This document shows positions 25,270 through 33,803 of a stretch of 36,091 nucleotides of DNA, in pieces. A program made the position numbers and the translations under genes. Every line of letters starts with the position of its first letter. The first letter of the stretch is position 1. Below the pieces are notes generated by a model that saw only the letters and a program-made list of their open reading frames with translations, made no database searches and was not told where the DNA came from. Where the stretch lies: the NCBI GenBank assembly GCA_016871535.1, contig VHCZ01000035.1:1-36091 (forward strand), in the 5' to 3' direction. This DNA comes from Verrucomicrobiota bacterium. Lineage in GTDB: Bacteria; Verrucomicrobiota; Verrucomicrobiia; Limisphaerales; SIBE01.

Positions 25270-26986
25270 ATGCGAATGGACCTTTGGCCTGCCGAAGGCC
25301 GTGAAAGGAACCCGAAAGATTACGGTGGGGACGGGACAACAGGAGCGCCTTGCGCTGCGCTTGGAATTGCCGGCAGCACTGCCTCCGGGGCGATGCGAAC
25401 TGAGCGCGAACGTGCGATTCAGCACCGGCGAGGTTCAGCAGGACCGGTTTTTCATCGAAGTGCTGAGGCGTCCGCTTCCACCGCCTTCCCCGGAACCGGA
25501 CGGTAGGGCGAGCCTGTCCCCAGCGAGCCGAGACGGACGTGTTCCAAGCGCGTCGAGCGGCTCGCCGGGACGGACTCGCCCTACCGGATTCATGGGCCGA
25601 GTGCAGGTCCGAAAGGAACAGGATAAGAGCACGGAACAGCGAGTCGCCTTGTTCGATCCCAAAGGCGAAACCGCCGCGCTCCTGAAAAGCCTGGGCGTTC
25701 AATGCCAGGTCGTGGACGCGAGCGCGGATTTGTCGGCCTACGACCTTCTGATCGTCGGCAAGTCCGCGCTGACTCTTCGCGAAGCTGCTCCCGACATCAG
25801 CCGCGTGCGAGAAGGCCTGAAGGTTGTCGTGTTTGAGCAAACTTCTGAAGCCCTGGAGAAGCGCCTCGGATTCCGCGTGGAAGAGTACGGTTTGCGCCAG
25901 GTCTTTCCCCGCGTGCCTGATCACCCGCTTCTGGCCGGCCTGAACGTCGAGCGCCTGCATGACTGGCGCGGCGAGGCCACCCTTCTTTCATCGCAACTCA
26001 AATATGAAATGCGTCCGCGTTACGGTCCAACCGTGCGATGGTGCGACATCCCGGTCACGCGCGTGTGGCGTTGCGGCAATCGCGGCAATGTCGCTTCCGT
26101 GCTCATTGAGAAGCCTGCGCGCGGCGATTTCCTGCCGATCCTCGACGGCGGCTACAATCTCCAATACAGCCCGCTTCTGGAATACCGCGAGGGCCGGAGA
26201 ATGGTTTTGTTTTGCCAGTTGGATGTGACCGGGCGCACCGAAAGCGAACCGGCAGCCGAAATGCTCGTGCAGAATCTGCTTCGCTACGTGATGGCCTGGA
26301 AACCGCCCGCGCGGCGGAACGCGATTTACGCGGGAGAAGCGGCAGGAAAACTTCATCTCGAAGCCGCGGGCTTTTCCGTCGCTTCATTCGACAACGAGAG
26401 TCTCTCTTCCGATCAAGTGCTCGTCGTGGGGCCAGGCGGAGGAGGCGACCTGAGCGGCCGGAGTGCAGGTCTTGGCAAATGGCTGAACTCCGGCGGCCAC
26501 ATGCTGGCGATTGGGCTGGGACAAGAAGAGGCCGCCGCGCTGTTGCCATCCAAAGTTCGACTCAAGAACGCCGAACATATCGCGGCCTATTTCGAGCCGC
26601 CAGGCTGGGGTTCTCCGTTAGTGGGAGTTGGCCCGGCCGATGTTCATAACCGCGACCCGCGCGAGTTGCCGCTTGTGTCCTCGGGAGCGAAGATCATTGG
26701 CAACGGTGTCCTCGCCGAAGCCGAGGGCGCGAACGTTGTCTTCTGCCAGATGGCGCCCTGGCAATTCGAGGACGCCCAACAATCCAACCTCAAACGAACG
26801 CACCGGCGCGCTTCGTTTCTGGTCGCGCGTTTGTTGGCGAACCTGGGTGTCGCCAGTTCCACGCCGTTGCTGGAACGCTTTCATCGGCCACTTGACGCGG
26901 CACAGCCAGAGAAGCGCTGGCTGGACGGGCTTTACCTGGATCAACCCGAAGAATGGGACGATCCTTACCGGTTTTTCCGTTGGTGA
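25124..26986 (+). pseudogene. Glycoside hydrolase family 2, C-terminal part
   Basis: This frame continues the protein of 23557-25269 after a break. It opens with LLRNNQPLLAYIAGKPAGFTSKDHNF, a domain that follows the barrel in large verrucomicrobial GH2 proteins, then a beta-sandwich (VINNSRETVTAECEW) and a glutamine-amidotransferase-like fold (about 180-400, DLLIVGKSALTL). It ends PYRFFRW. As a free gene it would start at a TTG inside an exported protein domain without a signal peptide, so it is a fragment. The 84-bp repeat 25502-25585 is inserted in frame, giving DGRASLSPASRDGRVP in a linker. Other codons look ordinary for the window. Confidence 0.7.
25502..25585 (+). repeat. 84-bp palindromic repeat, copy 2, inside coding frame
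   Basis: Same ends as copy 1 (GGTAGGGCGAG/CTCGCCCTACC) and only two differences from copy 3. The length, 84, is 28 codons, so the reading frame of the GH2 C-terminal half is kept. It lies in a Pro-rich linker between two domains. Confidence 0.9.
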
Positions 26987-27004
26987 GCGGCATCATTTGG
27001 AACC

Positions 27005-27153
27005 GGGGAGAACACGCGCCTTCGCGTGTTCCGACTGGCGCCTCGCCAGTCGGATCGTCGTTGAAACCATGGGACTGAGTGGGATGGTTCAGTTCGATTG
27101 AATGGAGTCGGCGAAGGCGCCGACTCCCGCACGCGAGGGCGCGTGCGCTCCCC
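27005..27153 (+). repeat. 150-bp four-hairpin repeat, copy 2
   Basis: 149 bp with ends GGGGAGAACACGCGCC and GGCGCGTGCGCTCCCC. Four hairpins, in order: GAACACGCG/CGCGTGTTC, CCGACTGGCG/CGCCAGTCGG, GAGTCGGCG/CGCCGACTC, GCACGCG/CGCGTGC. The central 50-60 bases are unlike those of the other copies. It fills most of the gap between the GH2 and ceramidase-like genes. Confidence 0.85.
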
Positions 27154-27235
27154 ATCCGATCTGAATCGTTCCGGGTTTGGGGACTAAAGGGAAACCGCTC
27201 TTTGCCAAGGCGACTGCCCCTGCTATTCTTGCTGC

Positions 27236-28537
27236 ATGAACCCGCCCCGATACTTCGCCGTTTGTCTTTCATCCATCGCTTTCTTGTTCTCGGCAGCTTT
27301 GTTCCCAGCCGTCGCCGCAGGGCTTCGCGCCGGTACTGCCCGGGTTGACATCACGCCCGACAAACCCGTCATGCTCGCCGGTTACGCGAGCCGCACGAAC
27401 CTTTCCCGCGGCATCCACGACCCGCTTTCCGCGCGCGCGATGGCTTTCGAGAAAGACGGCAAACGACTTGTGTTGATCTCGCTCGATATTCTTGGCTTCT
27501 ACAACGGCACCGCCGAACCGCTGCGCCGGGCCATCCTGAACGAGTGCCGGCTTCAACCTTCCGATTTGTTTCTCTGCGCCATTCACACTCACAGCGCGCC
27601 GACTCCGACCCTGGACGCGGCGAAGGGCCACGCCAACAACGTCGAATACACGCGCACGCTTCAGAGCAAACTCGTGAAGATCGCGCGCGAAGCGATGGAT
27701 CGCATGGCCTCCGTGCAACTGGGCGTCGGCAGTGGCGCATCACCCGTGGGCGTGAATCGCCGGGAAGTCGTCCGCGACAACGCCGGCAACCCGCGAATCG
27801 TTTTGGGCCGTAATCCCCATCTTCCAATCGACCGCGAGGTGCAGGTGTTGAAGCTCGCGAGCGCGGATCGCAATGAGTTGATCGGCGCGCTCTTTGCCTA
27901 CGCCACGCACAGCACGTTGCTGGGGCCAAGAAATTTTCTGGTCAGCGGCGATGTCCACGGACTGGCGGCCCAGTTTATCGAAAAGCATCTCGGCGCCGGG
28001 GTGATCGCGCCGCCTTTTGCCGGCGCTTCGGGAAACATCGATCCCTGGTATCGCGTCTTGCCTGAATTCAACACCACCAATAGCTGGGTTCCGGAGCCGG
28101 TCCTGCTTGGCACGCTCCTTGGCGAAGAAGTCGTGCATGTGCTGAAAGGAATTCAGAATTCGGTCACAAACGCGGAGATCCGCACCTCGATCAAAACTGT
28201 GTCACTGCCCGGCAAGGCTCGTGGCGAAGCCCAATCCAGTTCGACGGGCCTGACGACGCCGCTGGTGCTGACGGCGGCGTGCGTTGGGGACGTCGCCTTT
28301 GTCGGGCTGGGGGGCGAAATCTTCACCGAAATCGGGCAAGCGATCAAAGCGGCTTCGCCGTTTCCGCGCACGATCATCCTGACGCACTGCAACGGCGCCG
28401 CCGGTTACCTGCCCATCCGGTCGGCCTATCCGGAAGGCGGCTACGAAGTTCAGAGCAGTCCGTTTGCGCCTGGCGCAGACGAGCAAGTGATCGAAGAAGC
28501 CAAGCGGATGTTGGCGGAGTTGCGCAGACGGGATTGA
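27236..28537 (+). CDS. Neutral/alkaline ceramidase-like secreted hydrolase
   Basis: A 433-residue protein with a signal peptide (1-28). The N-terminus LRAGTARVDITPDKPVMLAGYASR and the motif CAIHTHSAP (H117, H119) fit the neutral ceramidase N-terminal family, where these histidines bind zinc. Further family features are AYATHSTLLG (H225), SGDVHG and PFAGASGNIDP (about 261-270), the site aligned with the ceramidase Ser region. True ceramidases are about 650-700 residues and have a C-terminal domain that is missing here, so the substrate may differ. This family is common in secreted proteins of Planctomycetes and Verrucomicrobia. ATG 27236 begins the signal peptide directly. Confidence 0.85.
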   Translation: MNPPRYFAVCLSSIAFLFSAALFPAVAAGLRAGTARVDITPDKPVMLAGYASRTNLSRGIHDPLSARAMAFEKDGKRLVLISLDILGFYNGTAEPLRRAILNECRLQPSDLFLCAIHTHSAPTPTLDAAKGHANNVEYTRTLQSKLVKIAREAMDRMASVQLGVGSGASPVGVNRREVVRDNAGNPRIVLGRNPHLPIDREVQVLKLASADRNELIGALFAYATHSTLLGPRNFLVSGDVHGLAAQFIEKHLGAGVIAPPFAGASGNIDPWYRVLPEFNTTNSWVPEPVLLGTLLGEEVVHVLKGIQNSVTNAEIRTSIKTVSLPGKARGEAQSSSTGLTTPLVLTAACVGDVAFVGLGGEIFTEIGQAIKAASPFPRTIILTHCNGAAGYLPIRSAYPEGGYEVQSSPFAPGADEQVIEEAKRMLAELRRRD

Positions 28538-28567
28538 ACATTCGCGAATGCGTATGCTGTTGGGAAT

Positions 28568-28716
28568 GGGGAGCACACGCGCCCGCGCGTGTCCCGACCG
28601 GCGCCTCGCCGGTCGGAAAGGACACGTCGGCCCGTCACTCACACTGGTTGCTTCGACCGCAGCAGTGTGATCAGCGAGGGCGCCGACCACGGGCACGCGA
28701 GGCGCGTGCGCTCCCC
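28568..28716 (+). repeat. 150-bp four-hairpin repeat, copy 3
   Basis: 149 bp, same orientation as copy 2, with ends GGGGAGCACACGCGCC and GGCGCGTGCGCTCCCC. The left arm holds CCGACCGGCG/CGCCGGTCGG. The centre differs from copies 1 and 2. Confidence 0.85.
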
Positions 28717-28808
28717 CGCCATGGGCAGCCGTTTTTTCTGGCCAGGAGGACAGCGAGAGCCTCAGTATGGCCCGCGTTCAGTGGGACTGATGAGTTTGAA
28801 CATCGTTT

Positions 28809-29249
28809 ATGACGCCGAGTCGAATTTTGCCGGATTTGCAGTGCTCCCTTTTGTGTGAAGAAGTCCGCCAGGAGATCAACGGGAATTTCATTTTGATCGG
28901 GATCCTCGGCTACATTCAGGTGCCGCAAGTTCCGGTCACCGCGCTGAAGCTTTGTGTCTTCAATCGCTGGACCGCGGGCGTGGGCGCATTCGCCGAGAGC
29001 GTGCGGTTGATCGGCTCGGATCAGACCACCGTGCTGCGCCAGAGCCAGGTGAAGTTCGCGCTTCAGGACGCGAGTCATCACGCGACAAACGTCACCGTGT
29101 TCGGCCAGGTGAAGTTCGAGCATAGCGGCGTTTATTTCCTGGAGGTGCTGGTGGACGATGTGATGAAACTTCGCTATCCAGTCCCGATCATGGTGGTGCA
29201 ACCTCCCGCGCCAGCGCCAGCTCCTCCCGAAACCAAACCGCAAGGCTGA
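28809..29249 (+). CDS. DUF6941 family protein
   Basis: A 146-residue protein with no signal peptide. The start of the fold, LQCSLLCEEVRQEINGNFILIGIL, matches the pattern [LF]xCEDxRxExxGKxxLIG of a small uncharacterised family I know as DUF6941. Beta-strand-rich segments follow (VTVFGQVKFEHSGVYFLEVLVDD), and the C-terminus is a Pro/Ala-rich tail (PPAPAPAPPETKPQG). Probably cytoplasmic; function unknown. The short gap downstream is full of repeats. Confidence 0.75.
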   Translation: MTPSRILPDLQCSLLCEEVRQEINGNFILIGILGYIQVPQVPVTALKLCVFNRWTAGVGAFAESVRLIGSDQTTVLRQSQVKFALQDASHHATNVTVFGQVKFEHSGVYFLEVLVDDVMKLRYPVPIMVVQPPAPAPAPPETKPQG

Positions 29250-29310
29250 GGCAAGCCGTGCCTGGTAGGGCTGCGCTGCCGCGCAGCCGGATTTCTGTCG
29301 AAGCTGCGGC

Positions 29311-29394
29311 GGTAGGGCGAGCCTGTCCCCAGCGAGCCGAGTCGGACGTGTTTCAAGCGCGTCGAGCGGCTCGCCGGGACGGACTCGCCCTACC
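29311..29394 (+). repeat. 84-bp palindromic repeat, copy 3
   Basis: Same length, ends and orientation as copies 1 and 2, with two mismatches to copy 2. It lies 61 bases after the DUF6941 stop codon. Confidence 0.9.
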
Positions 29395-29441
29395 GTACCG
29401 TTTTCATGGGCTGTGAGCATGGCCCAATCCATCCCTCGTTT

Positions 29442-29525
29442 GGGACGGATTCCACTCCGTCCCTGACCTTGCTCCGCTATCGAAAGAGCGAAAGAGCAAT
29501 TCCAGGGACGCAGTGGAACGCGTCC
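29442..29525. repeat. Hairpin element with GGGACGGA stem
   Basis: GGGACGGA pairs with TCCGTCCC around TTCCAC at 29442-29463. The far end reads AGGGACGCAGTGGAACGCGTCC, a diverged inverted copy. One copy is seen in the window. Confidence 0.6.
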
Positions 29526-29646
29526 TGACGCTTCCGACGCTTCCTTCCCTTTGAACTTTGAACACCGAACTACCTCCCTGAAACTCCCTGTCTCGCCAAA
29601 CCGGCCCCGAGCCTTTATGGTGCCGAAACGGGACTTCAGTTTGAAG

Positions 29647-30483
29647 ATGGACGTTGACACGAAATCGCACAGTTCGCCCTGGCAGCCTCTGACCTTCGGC
29701 GGCGTCGCGGCGTTCGCGCATGGATCGTTCACGCGGTTGTTTATTGCGGCCTTCGCCCTGGCGGTGCTGGTCGCGGGGAGCGTCGTTGGGCTGTTTTACA
29801 TGGCCTGGGAACCCGCGCTCCGTCGGGCCATCGCGCAACTGCCCGAACCGAGCGCCATCCGCGCAGGCGAACTCCAGTGGACCGGGCCAACGCCCGTGAA
29901 GTTAGCCGAAGGCAAATTCCTCTCCATCGTGGTGGACCGCGCGGGCACGGGTGAACTGGGATTCGCGTCGGATCTGCAATTCGAGCTGGGACGAACCGAG
30001 TTTCGTGTCCGCTCTCTGCTGGGCTACGTGGGCATCCCGTATCCGACCACGTGGGCGGTGCCGCTGAATCGGCGCGACCTGGAGGCGTGGTGGGGCGCCT
30101 GGCGCCCGGTCGTCGCGGCGGGCCTGGCTGTAGGCGTGGCCTCGGGGCTTTTCCTGTTCTGGGGAATCCTGGGCGCGGTGTATGCCTTGCCGGTCCAGTT
30201 GATCGCGTTTTATTCGGACCGGCACGTCAGCGTGTTCGGCGCGTGGCGATTGGCGGTGGCGTCACTCATGTCGGGCGCGTTGTTGATGGGCGCCGCTATC
30301 CTGGCTTACAGCTTTCAACAACTGAACCTGATCCAACTGGCCCTGGCGTGGGCGGTGCATCTCGCGCTCGGATGGCTTTATGTTTTCATGGCGCCCTTGT
30401 GCTTGCCGCGCCGGCTCGCCGTGGCTGGCCTGGGCAGGAAATCCAATCCGTTCCGGGAAACCTCGGCGCGAAGAGCGCGGTGA
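29647..30483 (+). CDS. Hypothetical membrane protein
   Basis: A 278-residue protein with four to five hydrophobic segments: LFIAAFALAVLVAGSVVGLFY, an extended pair around GVASGLFLFWGILGAVYALPVQLIAFY, LMSGALLMGAAILAY, and LALAWAVHLALGWLYVFM. Between the first and second lies a soluble region of about 90 residues with GELQWTGPTPVKLAEGKFLSIVVD. I recognise it as an uncharacterised type found in Verrucomicrobia, not by name. The start is uncertain: ATG 29617 and TTG 29551 are in frame upstream, but MDVDTKSHSSPWQPLTFGGVA puts the conserved PLTFGGVA near the N-terminus. Convergent with the next gene, 51 bases apart. Confidence 0.7.
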   Translation: MDVDTKSHSSPWQPLTFGGVAAFAHGSFTRLFIAAFALAVLVAGSVVGLFYMAWEPALRRAIAQLPEPSAIRAGELQWTGPTPVKLAEGKFLSIVVDRAGTGELGFASDLQFELGRTEFRVRSLLGYVGIPYPTTWAVPLNRRDLEAWWGAWRPVVAAGLAVGVASGLFLFWGILGAVYALPVQLIAFYSDRHVSVFGAWRLAVASLMSGALLMGAAILAYSFQQLNLIQLALAWAVHLALGWLYVFMAPLCLPRRLAVAGLGRKSNPFRETSARRAR

Positions 30484-30534
30484 ACTGGGTGCGTGACGTG
30501 GCCACAGAGCGTGACGAAACACAATCGAACGGCT

Positions 30535-31218
30535 TTATTTGGCCGGTCCGTTCGCCAGCGGATTCCGGATCGGGAACTCTCCGAGCCTGACGCGATTGGT
30601 TTTCGCGTCTTCCTGGTAAATCCTCAATCTGAGCCTGTTTCCATATTCCGGTGCGATGGGGATCGAAGAAACCCCGTAAGCGAGATTGGCTTCCTGGGGA
30701 AAGCCCTGTAACCGGTCTTCGCCATGTTCGGTACCGCCTTCATCCACGATTCTCCCGACATATTCGGTCATGGCAATCACGGTGACGCCCGCAGAGCTCG
30801 TTGGCGGAAGGAACCGCGCGAGCAATTTCTCAGATCGGGTTTTTCCCGGGAAGGTCATAGGTTTATTGAACTCGGTTTGGATGAATCTCAACGTGGTTCC
30901 GTCCGGAAGCTTACTGCTTGGTCCGCGGGATGGACGACAAAGCTCGTAGCGCAGAGTTGCACTCTGCCGTATCGCAGAATTGTATTCTGCGGGGCGTCTC
31001 CCAGTCCGAGCACGCTGGGACTTGCCGGCGCCCTGCCGATTGGAAATCGGCGATACCGCAGATTGAAAATCTGCGCTACGGTTCTCCGGTCGATCTGTCG
31101 TCAATCCCACGGTCGGCACAGTAAGGACATTCCCCGTTCGGGCCGAGATCGCCAAAACGATGGCCACAGCCGCGCAAAGGACAACCGCGAGCGCGCGCCA
31201 ATTCCGGGGAGAAACCAT
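30535..31218 (-). CDS. Anchored hypothetical protein containing a repeat-derived segment
   Basis: A 227-residue protein. The N-terminus MVSPRNWRALAVVLCAAVAIVLAI is a signal anchor. A 55-60-residue stretch follows that is entirely translated repeat DNA (30912-31086, for example SADFQSAVSPISNRQ, NSAIRQSATLRYE), then a domain beginning KLPDGTTLRFIQTEF and ending PIRNPLANGPAK. The LPDG-T-x-L-R pattern occurs in other verrucomicrobial exported proteins, function unknown. The first ATG (31278) is less likely since it overlaps the end of the esterase gene. The gene lies 32 bases downstream of that esterase on the same strand and is probably co-transcribed. Whether the repeat segment is tolerated, or the frame remains open by chance, cannot be told from this sequence. 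Confidence 0.7.
   Translation of the reverse strand: MVSPRNWRALAVVLCAAVAIVLAISARTGNVLTVPTVGLTTDRPENRSADFQSAVSPISNRQGAGKSQRARTGRRPAEYNSAIRQSATLRYELCRPSRGPSSKLPDGTTLRFIQTEFNKPMTFPGKTRSEKLLARFLPPTSSAGVTVIAMTEYVGRIVDEGGTEHGEDRLQGFPQEANLAYGVSSIPIAPEYGNRLRLRIYQEDAKTNRVRLGEFPIRNPLANGPAK
30912..31086 (+). repeat. 175-bp hairpin-array repeat, copy A
   Basis: Contains 17-bp palindromes, each 7-base stem, 3-base loop, 7-base stem: 30951-30967 (GCAGAGT-TGC-ACTCTGC), 30974-30990 (GCAGAAT-TGT-ATTCTGC), 31035-31051 (GCCGATT-GGA-AATCGGC) and 31058-31074 (GCAGATT-GAA-AATCTGC). The 175-base copy B at 33435-33609 differs at only two positions. Copy A is inside the minus-strand coding frame 30535-31218. Confidence 0.95.
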
Positions 31219-31250
31219 GCACTGCGTTAGTGGGGCACAGGCGCGTTCCC

Positions 31251-33272
31251 CTACCGTTGCGCTTGCTTCAATTCCCACTGTTCTCCGAAGAATCCCGCGG
31301 CCGCGATTCCGCCGGGTGCTCGCGACGAGACCGGCACGCTGGTATCAATGATCGCGTAGTCCGGCAGCTTCGGCACCTGGCGCGCGTTGTTCAGGTAATC
31401 ATACTCCCGAAACGTGAACCCGCTGTTCAAGACCACGTACCGCCGAGGATTGAGCGGGTTGGGATAAACCGCGAGCAGCACGTGCTGATCCGCAACATAC
31501 GTGAACGCGCCAACGCGCACGCCCTCCGCATCCCAGCGAATCGGCAGGCTGACGGCAATCTTCGCCAGCAGCGCGTTGCTTTGCGGGTCGCCCCAGAGAA
31601 CCAGGTTGTGGTTCGCAATATCTTCAGCCGTCACCTCCGTGTCCGCCTTCACACGCGCGTCGCCGCGGAACTGGCGGCGCCAATGATCGATGGCGTGCGC
31701 TTGCTCGGCTTCGGCCCACTTCCCAACTTTTTCGTTCAGAGGCTTTCCGGAGGGACGGACCATGAGGAAGCTGTCGAGGAACGCATCGTCAATCGGCCCT
31801 TGCAGGCCGTGGCGTTTGCGGAGAGTGATCTGGTCAACGGACGGTGTTGCCGACCAGACAGCTCCGGCCTTTTGAAAATGAGCGGTCCAGGATTTGTCGG
31901 AGGGCACCGGCGCCGCTTCGAGCGTGCGCCCATCCAGAACGACGCGCGGCTTGCGCGTGTTGTCGAGCGGACAAAGGCCGGGCGGCATCGCCAGAGTGAG
32001 ATCCGAGACATTGGCCGTTTTCACGACCACGGTGTTTTCGTCCGAGATTTCCGCCTCGACGCGGGCGGGTTCCCAGTGTTCCTCCAGACCTTCGACCGTG
32101 ACCCAGAACATCTGATTGTAACGCAGCGTCCAGGTGGTGAACCGGACTTTCTTCGGCAACGGGTTTCGTCCGCGCGCCACGATGCTGTCGATGCGGCGGT
32201 TGATTTCTTCTTTGGCTTGCGGGTGATAACGGTGAGCCGTTTGCGGCCCAATGATGTGGGTGAGTTCCATGCCTTCGGCGGCAAGCGCTTTGGCCATCAT
32301 GTCGGCCGCTTGTTTCTGGCGGTCGATCTCGCCGCTGTAGGCGACGGTCGGGCAGTTGAAAAGATTCACTGCGTAATCCGTGCAATCGTACCAGTGCCAG
32401 AGCTTCTGCTCGTACCACGCGGGTTTGACAGGTTCGTTCTGGAACACGCGCAGAAAGTCCGCGGTCTCGGAGAAGCCGGCGCCGGGCGCCGCCGCGGCCC
32501 ATCGGCTCGCGTAGTGAACCGCGAATTGCCAGCAAGCCGCTCCGCCCATGGAAAAACCGCGCACCACAAGCCGATTCTCGTCGATGGGATAGTGTCTGCG
32601 AACATGCTCCAGCGCTTCGAACAAGTCGATCTCGCCCGCGAATTTGTTCGCGTTGCAGTACCGGCCATAAAGGTGAAGCACGAAGGCGTTCGGCGGCGTG
32701 AATTCCCCGGGCGAGCGCTGGCGGTCATTGATGAAGCTCAGCTCCGTCAGGTTTTCGCCGCGCCCGTGAAACCAGGCGTCGAGCCGATGCGGACGCGGCG
32801 GGTTGAATTGATAGGACGCAGGAACGACCAGCCCGTATGGCTGCACCGAGCCATCGATCTTCGACACGTACGCGCGAACGACCAGGCCTGTGGCTGTCGC
32901 CCAGGGCGCGCGCCCGTCGCGCAGCGCGGCGGCTCGTTCCATGCCTTGCTGAAACAAACTGCGCGCGACCTGGACCTCGTTGGTCCTGTAAAACTCGTCG
33001 TAAGCCAGCGCATAACGGACCGCTTTGTGATAGATCTCCACGTCCGGGAGCAAATCGAGCAGCGCCGCTTTGGCTTTGAGCGCGCCCCGGAGGGATTCGA
33101 TCTCTTTTCCGAACTCGGCCACTTTGGCTTCCAATTCTCCGCGGTCGGCTTGATCGATTGGAATCCCTGGAGGCGGGACGCGCCGGACTTTGTCGGGGAG
33201 ATTGTCGCCGGGTCCGTCGGCCAGGAGCGATGCGGCGGCAAAGACAGTGAGGGCGAGGAGATGGAGTTTCAT
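31251..33272 (-). CDS. Large secreted alpha/beta-hydrolase (prolyl-oligopeptidase-like esterase)
   Basis: A 673-residue protein with a signal peptide (1-18, ending SLLA-D). I use ATG 33272; the longer frame is an artefact that runs into the repeat. An N-terminal helical region (about 40-125) precedes a catalytic domain with nucleophile motif G239-F-S241-M-G-G. Likely Asp (D317, YSGEIDRQ) and His (H347, QTAHRYH) positions fit an alpha/beta-hydrolase triad of the S9/PHB-depolymerase-like group. A beta-rich C-terminal domain follows (about 370-500), then a segment with NHNLVLWGDPQSN and a C-terminal conserved YDYLNNARQVPKLPDYA. This is a full-length family of Verrucomicrobia and Planctomycetes annotated as prolyl oligopeptidase family. 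Possible substrates are peptides or esters. Confidence 0.85.
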   Translation of the reverse strand: MKLHLLALTVFAAASLLADGPGDNLPDKVRRVPPPGIPIDQADRGELEAKVAEFGKEIESLRGALKAKAALLDLLPDVEIYHKAVRYALAYDEFYRTNEVQVARSLFQQGMERAAALRDGRAPWATATGLVVRAYVSKIDGSVQPYGLVVPASYQFNPPRPHRLDAWFHGRGENLTELSFINDRQRSPGEFTPPNAFVLHLYGRYCNANKFAGEIDLFEALEHVRRHYPIDENRLVVRGFSMGGAACWQFAVHYASRWAAAAPGAGFSETADFLRVFQNEPVKPAWYEQKLWHWYDCTDYAVNLFNCPTVAYSGEIDRQKQAADMMAKALAAEGMELTHIIGPQTAHRYHPQAKEEINRRIDSIVARGRNPLPKKVRFTTWTLRYNQMFWVTVEGLEEHWEPARVEAEISDENTVVVKTANVSDLTLAMPPGLCPLDNTRKPRVVLDGRTLEAAPVPSDKSWTAHFQKAGAVWSATPSVDQITLRKRHGLQGPIDDAFLDSFLMVRPSGKPLNEKVGKWAEAEQAHAIDHWRRQFRGDARVKADTEVTAEDIANHNLVLWGDPQSNALLAKIAVSLPIRWDAEGVRVGAFTYVADQHVLLAVYPNPLNPRRYVVLNSGFTFREYDYLNNARQVPKLPDYAIIDTSVPVSSRAPGGIAAAGFFGEQWELKQAQR

Positions 33273-33340
33273 GCGCGTGGTATTGGTAAGAAAACGCGGC
33301 GCTGAACGCAAGCCGCTCGGACACCAGCGATTCTGATTTT

Positions 33341-33432
33341 CGGAGCGCGGACTGTGTCGAAGACCAGCCGCAGCGCCTTGAATTGCCCACAGGCTGCGGC
33401 TGGGCCCTTCTACTCCCCGCAGCCGCGCTCCG
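33341..33432. repeat. Inverted repeat with CGGAGCGCGG ends
   Basis: 92 bp bounded by CGGAGCGCGG and CCGCGCTCCG, with AGCCGCAGC, GCTGCGGCT and CGCAGCCGCG inside. It is immediately followed (2 bases) by the 175-bp copy B, upstream of the esterase start. Confidence 0.7.
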
Positions 33433-33434
33433 TA

Positions 33435-33609
33435 TACTGCTTGGTCCGCGGGATGGACGACAAAGCTCGTAGCGCAGAGTTGCACTCTGCCGTATCGCAG
33501 AATTGTATTCTGCGGGGCGTCTCCCAGTCCGAGCACGCTGGGACTTGCCGGCGCCCTGCCGATTGGAAATCGGCGATACAGCAGATTGAAAATCTACGCT
33601 ACGGTTCTC
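33435..33609 (+). repeat. 175-bp hairpin-array repeat, copy B
   Basis: Matches copy A at 173 of 175 positions. The two differences (CGATACA for CGATACC, and AATCTACG for AATCTGCG) weaken the last hairpin. It lies in the 531-base region between the esterase start and the APC permease end, which otherwise holds only repeats. Confidence 0.95.
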
Positions 33610-33735
33610 AGGCGGTCGGCCAGGTCTAGCCTAGCCTAGGACTGCAGATAGCAATTAGAGGCCGTAGCGTGAGCACACCGGCGCAGCGGAAGCCGATCCC
33701 TATTCGCGTGTGTTGGCATGCGTTCGCGTTTCCTT

Positions 33736-33783
33736 TCGGCGGCAAGTTGCCGCCGAAAACGGGCTGGTAGCCCGTTCCACCCA
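33736..33783. repeat. Multi-hairpin palindromic repeat, W-family copy 2 (partial)
   Basis: TTCGGCGGC...GCCGCCGAA (33736-33758), then AACGGGCTGGTAGCCCGTT and the end TTCCACCC. It is a shortened form of 703-802 with the same end order and the same 3' flank TTTTC-G-AAAC-A-CGCT. It ends 20 bases before the APC permease stop codon. Confidence 0.75.
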
Positions 33784-33803
33784 TTTTCGAAACACGCTGT
33801 TCG

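Larger units (their letters stand above)
29250..29646. other. Repeat-filled gap
   Basis: 397 bases with no gene except perhaps the extreme 5' extension of the membrane-protein frame. It contains an 8-bp-stem hairpin at 29269-29288 (GGCTGCGC/GCGCAGCC), the 84-bp repeat copy 3, the GGGACGGA hairpin element and TTTGAAC units at about 29550. Confidence 0.6.

Noticed and set aside
31230-33305. 691-codon plus-strand frame over the esterase
   Set aside because: The minus strand has GFSMGG and a signal peptide; the plus frame is Arg/Val/Phe-rich without a known domain.
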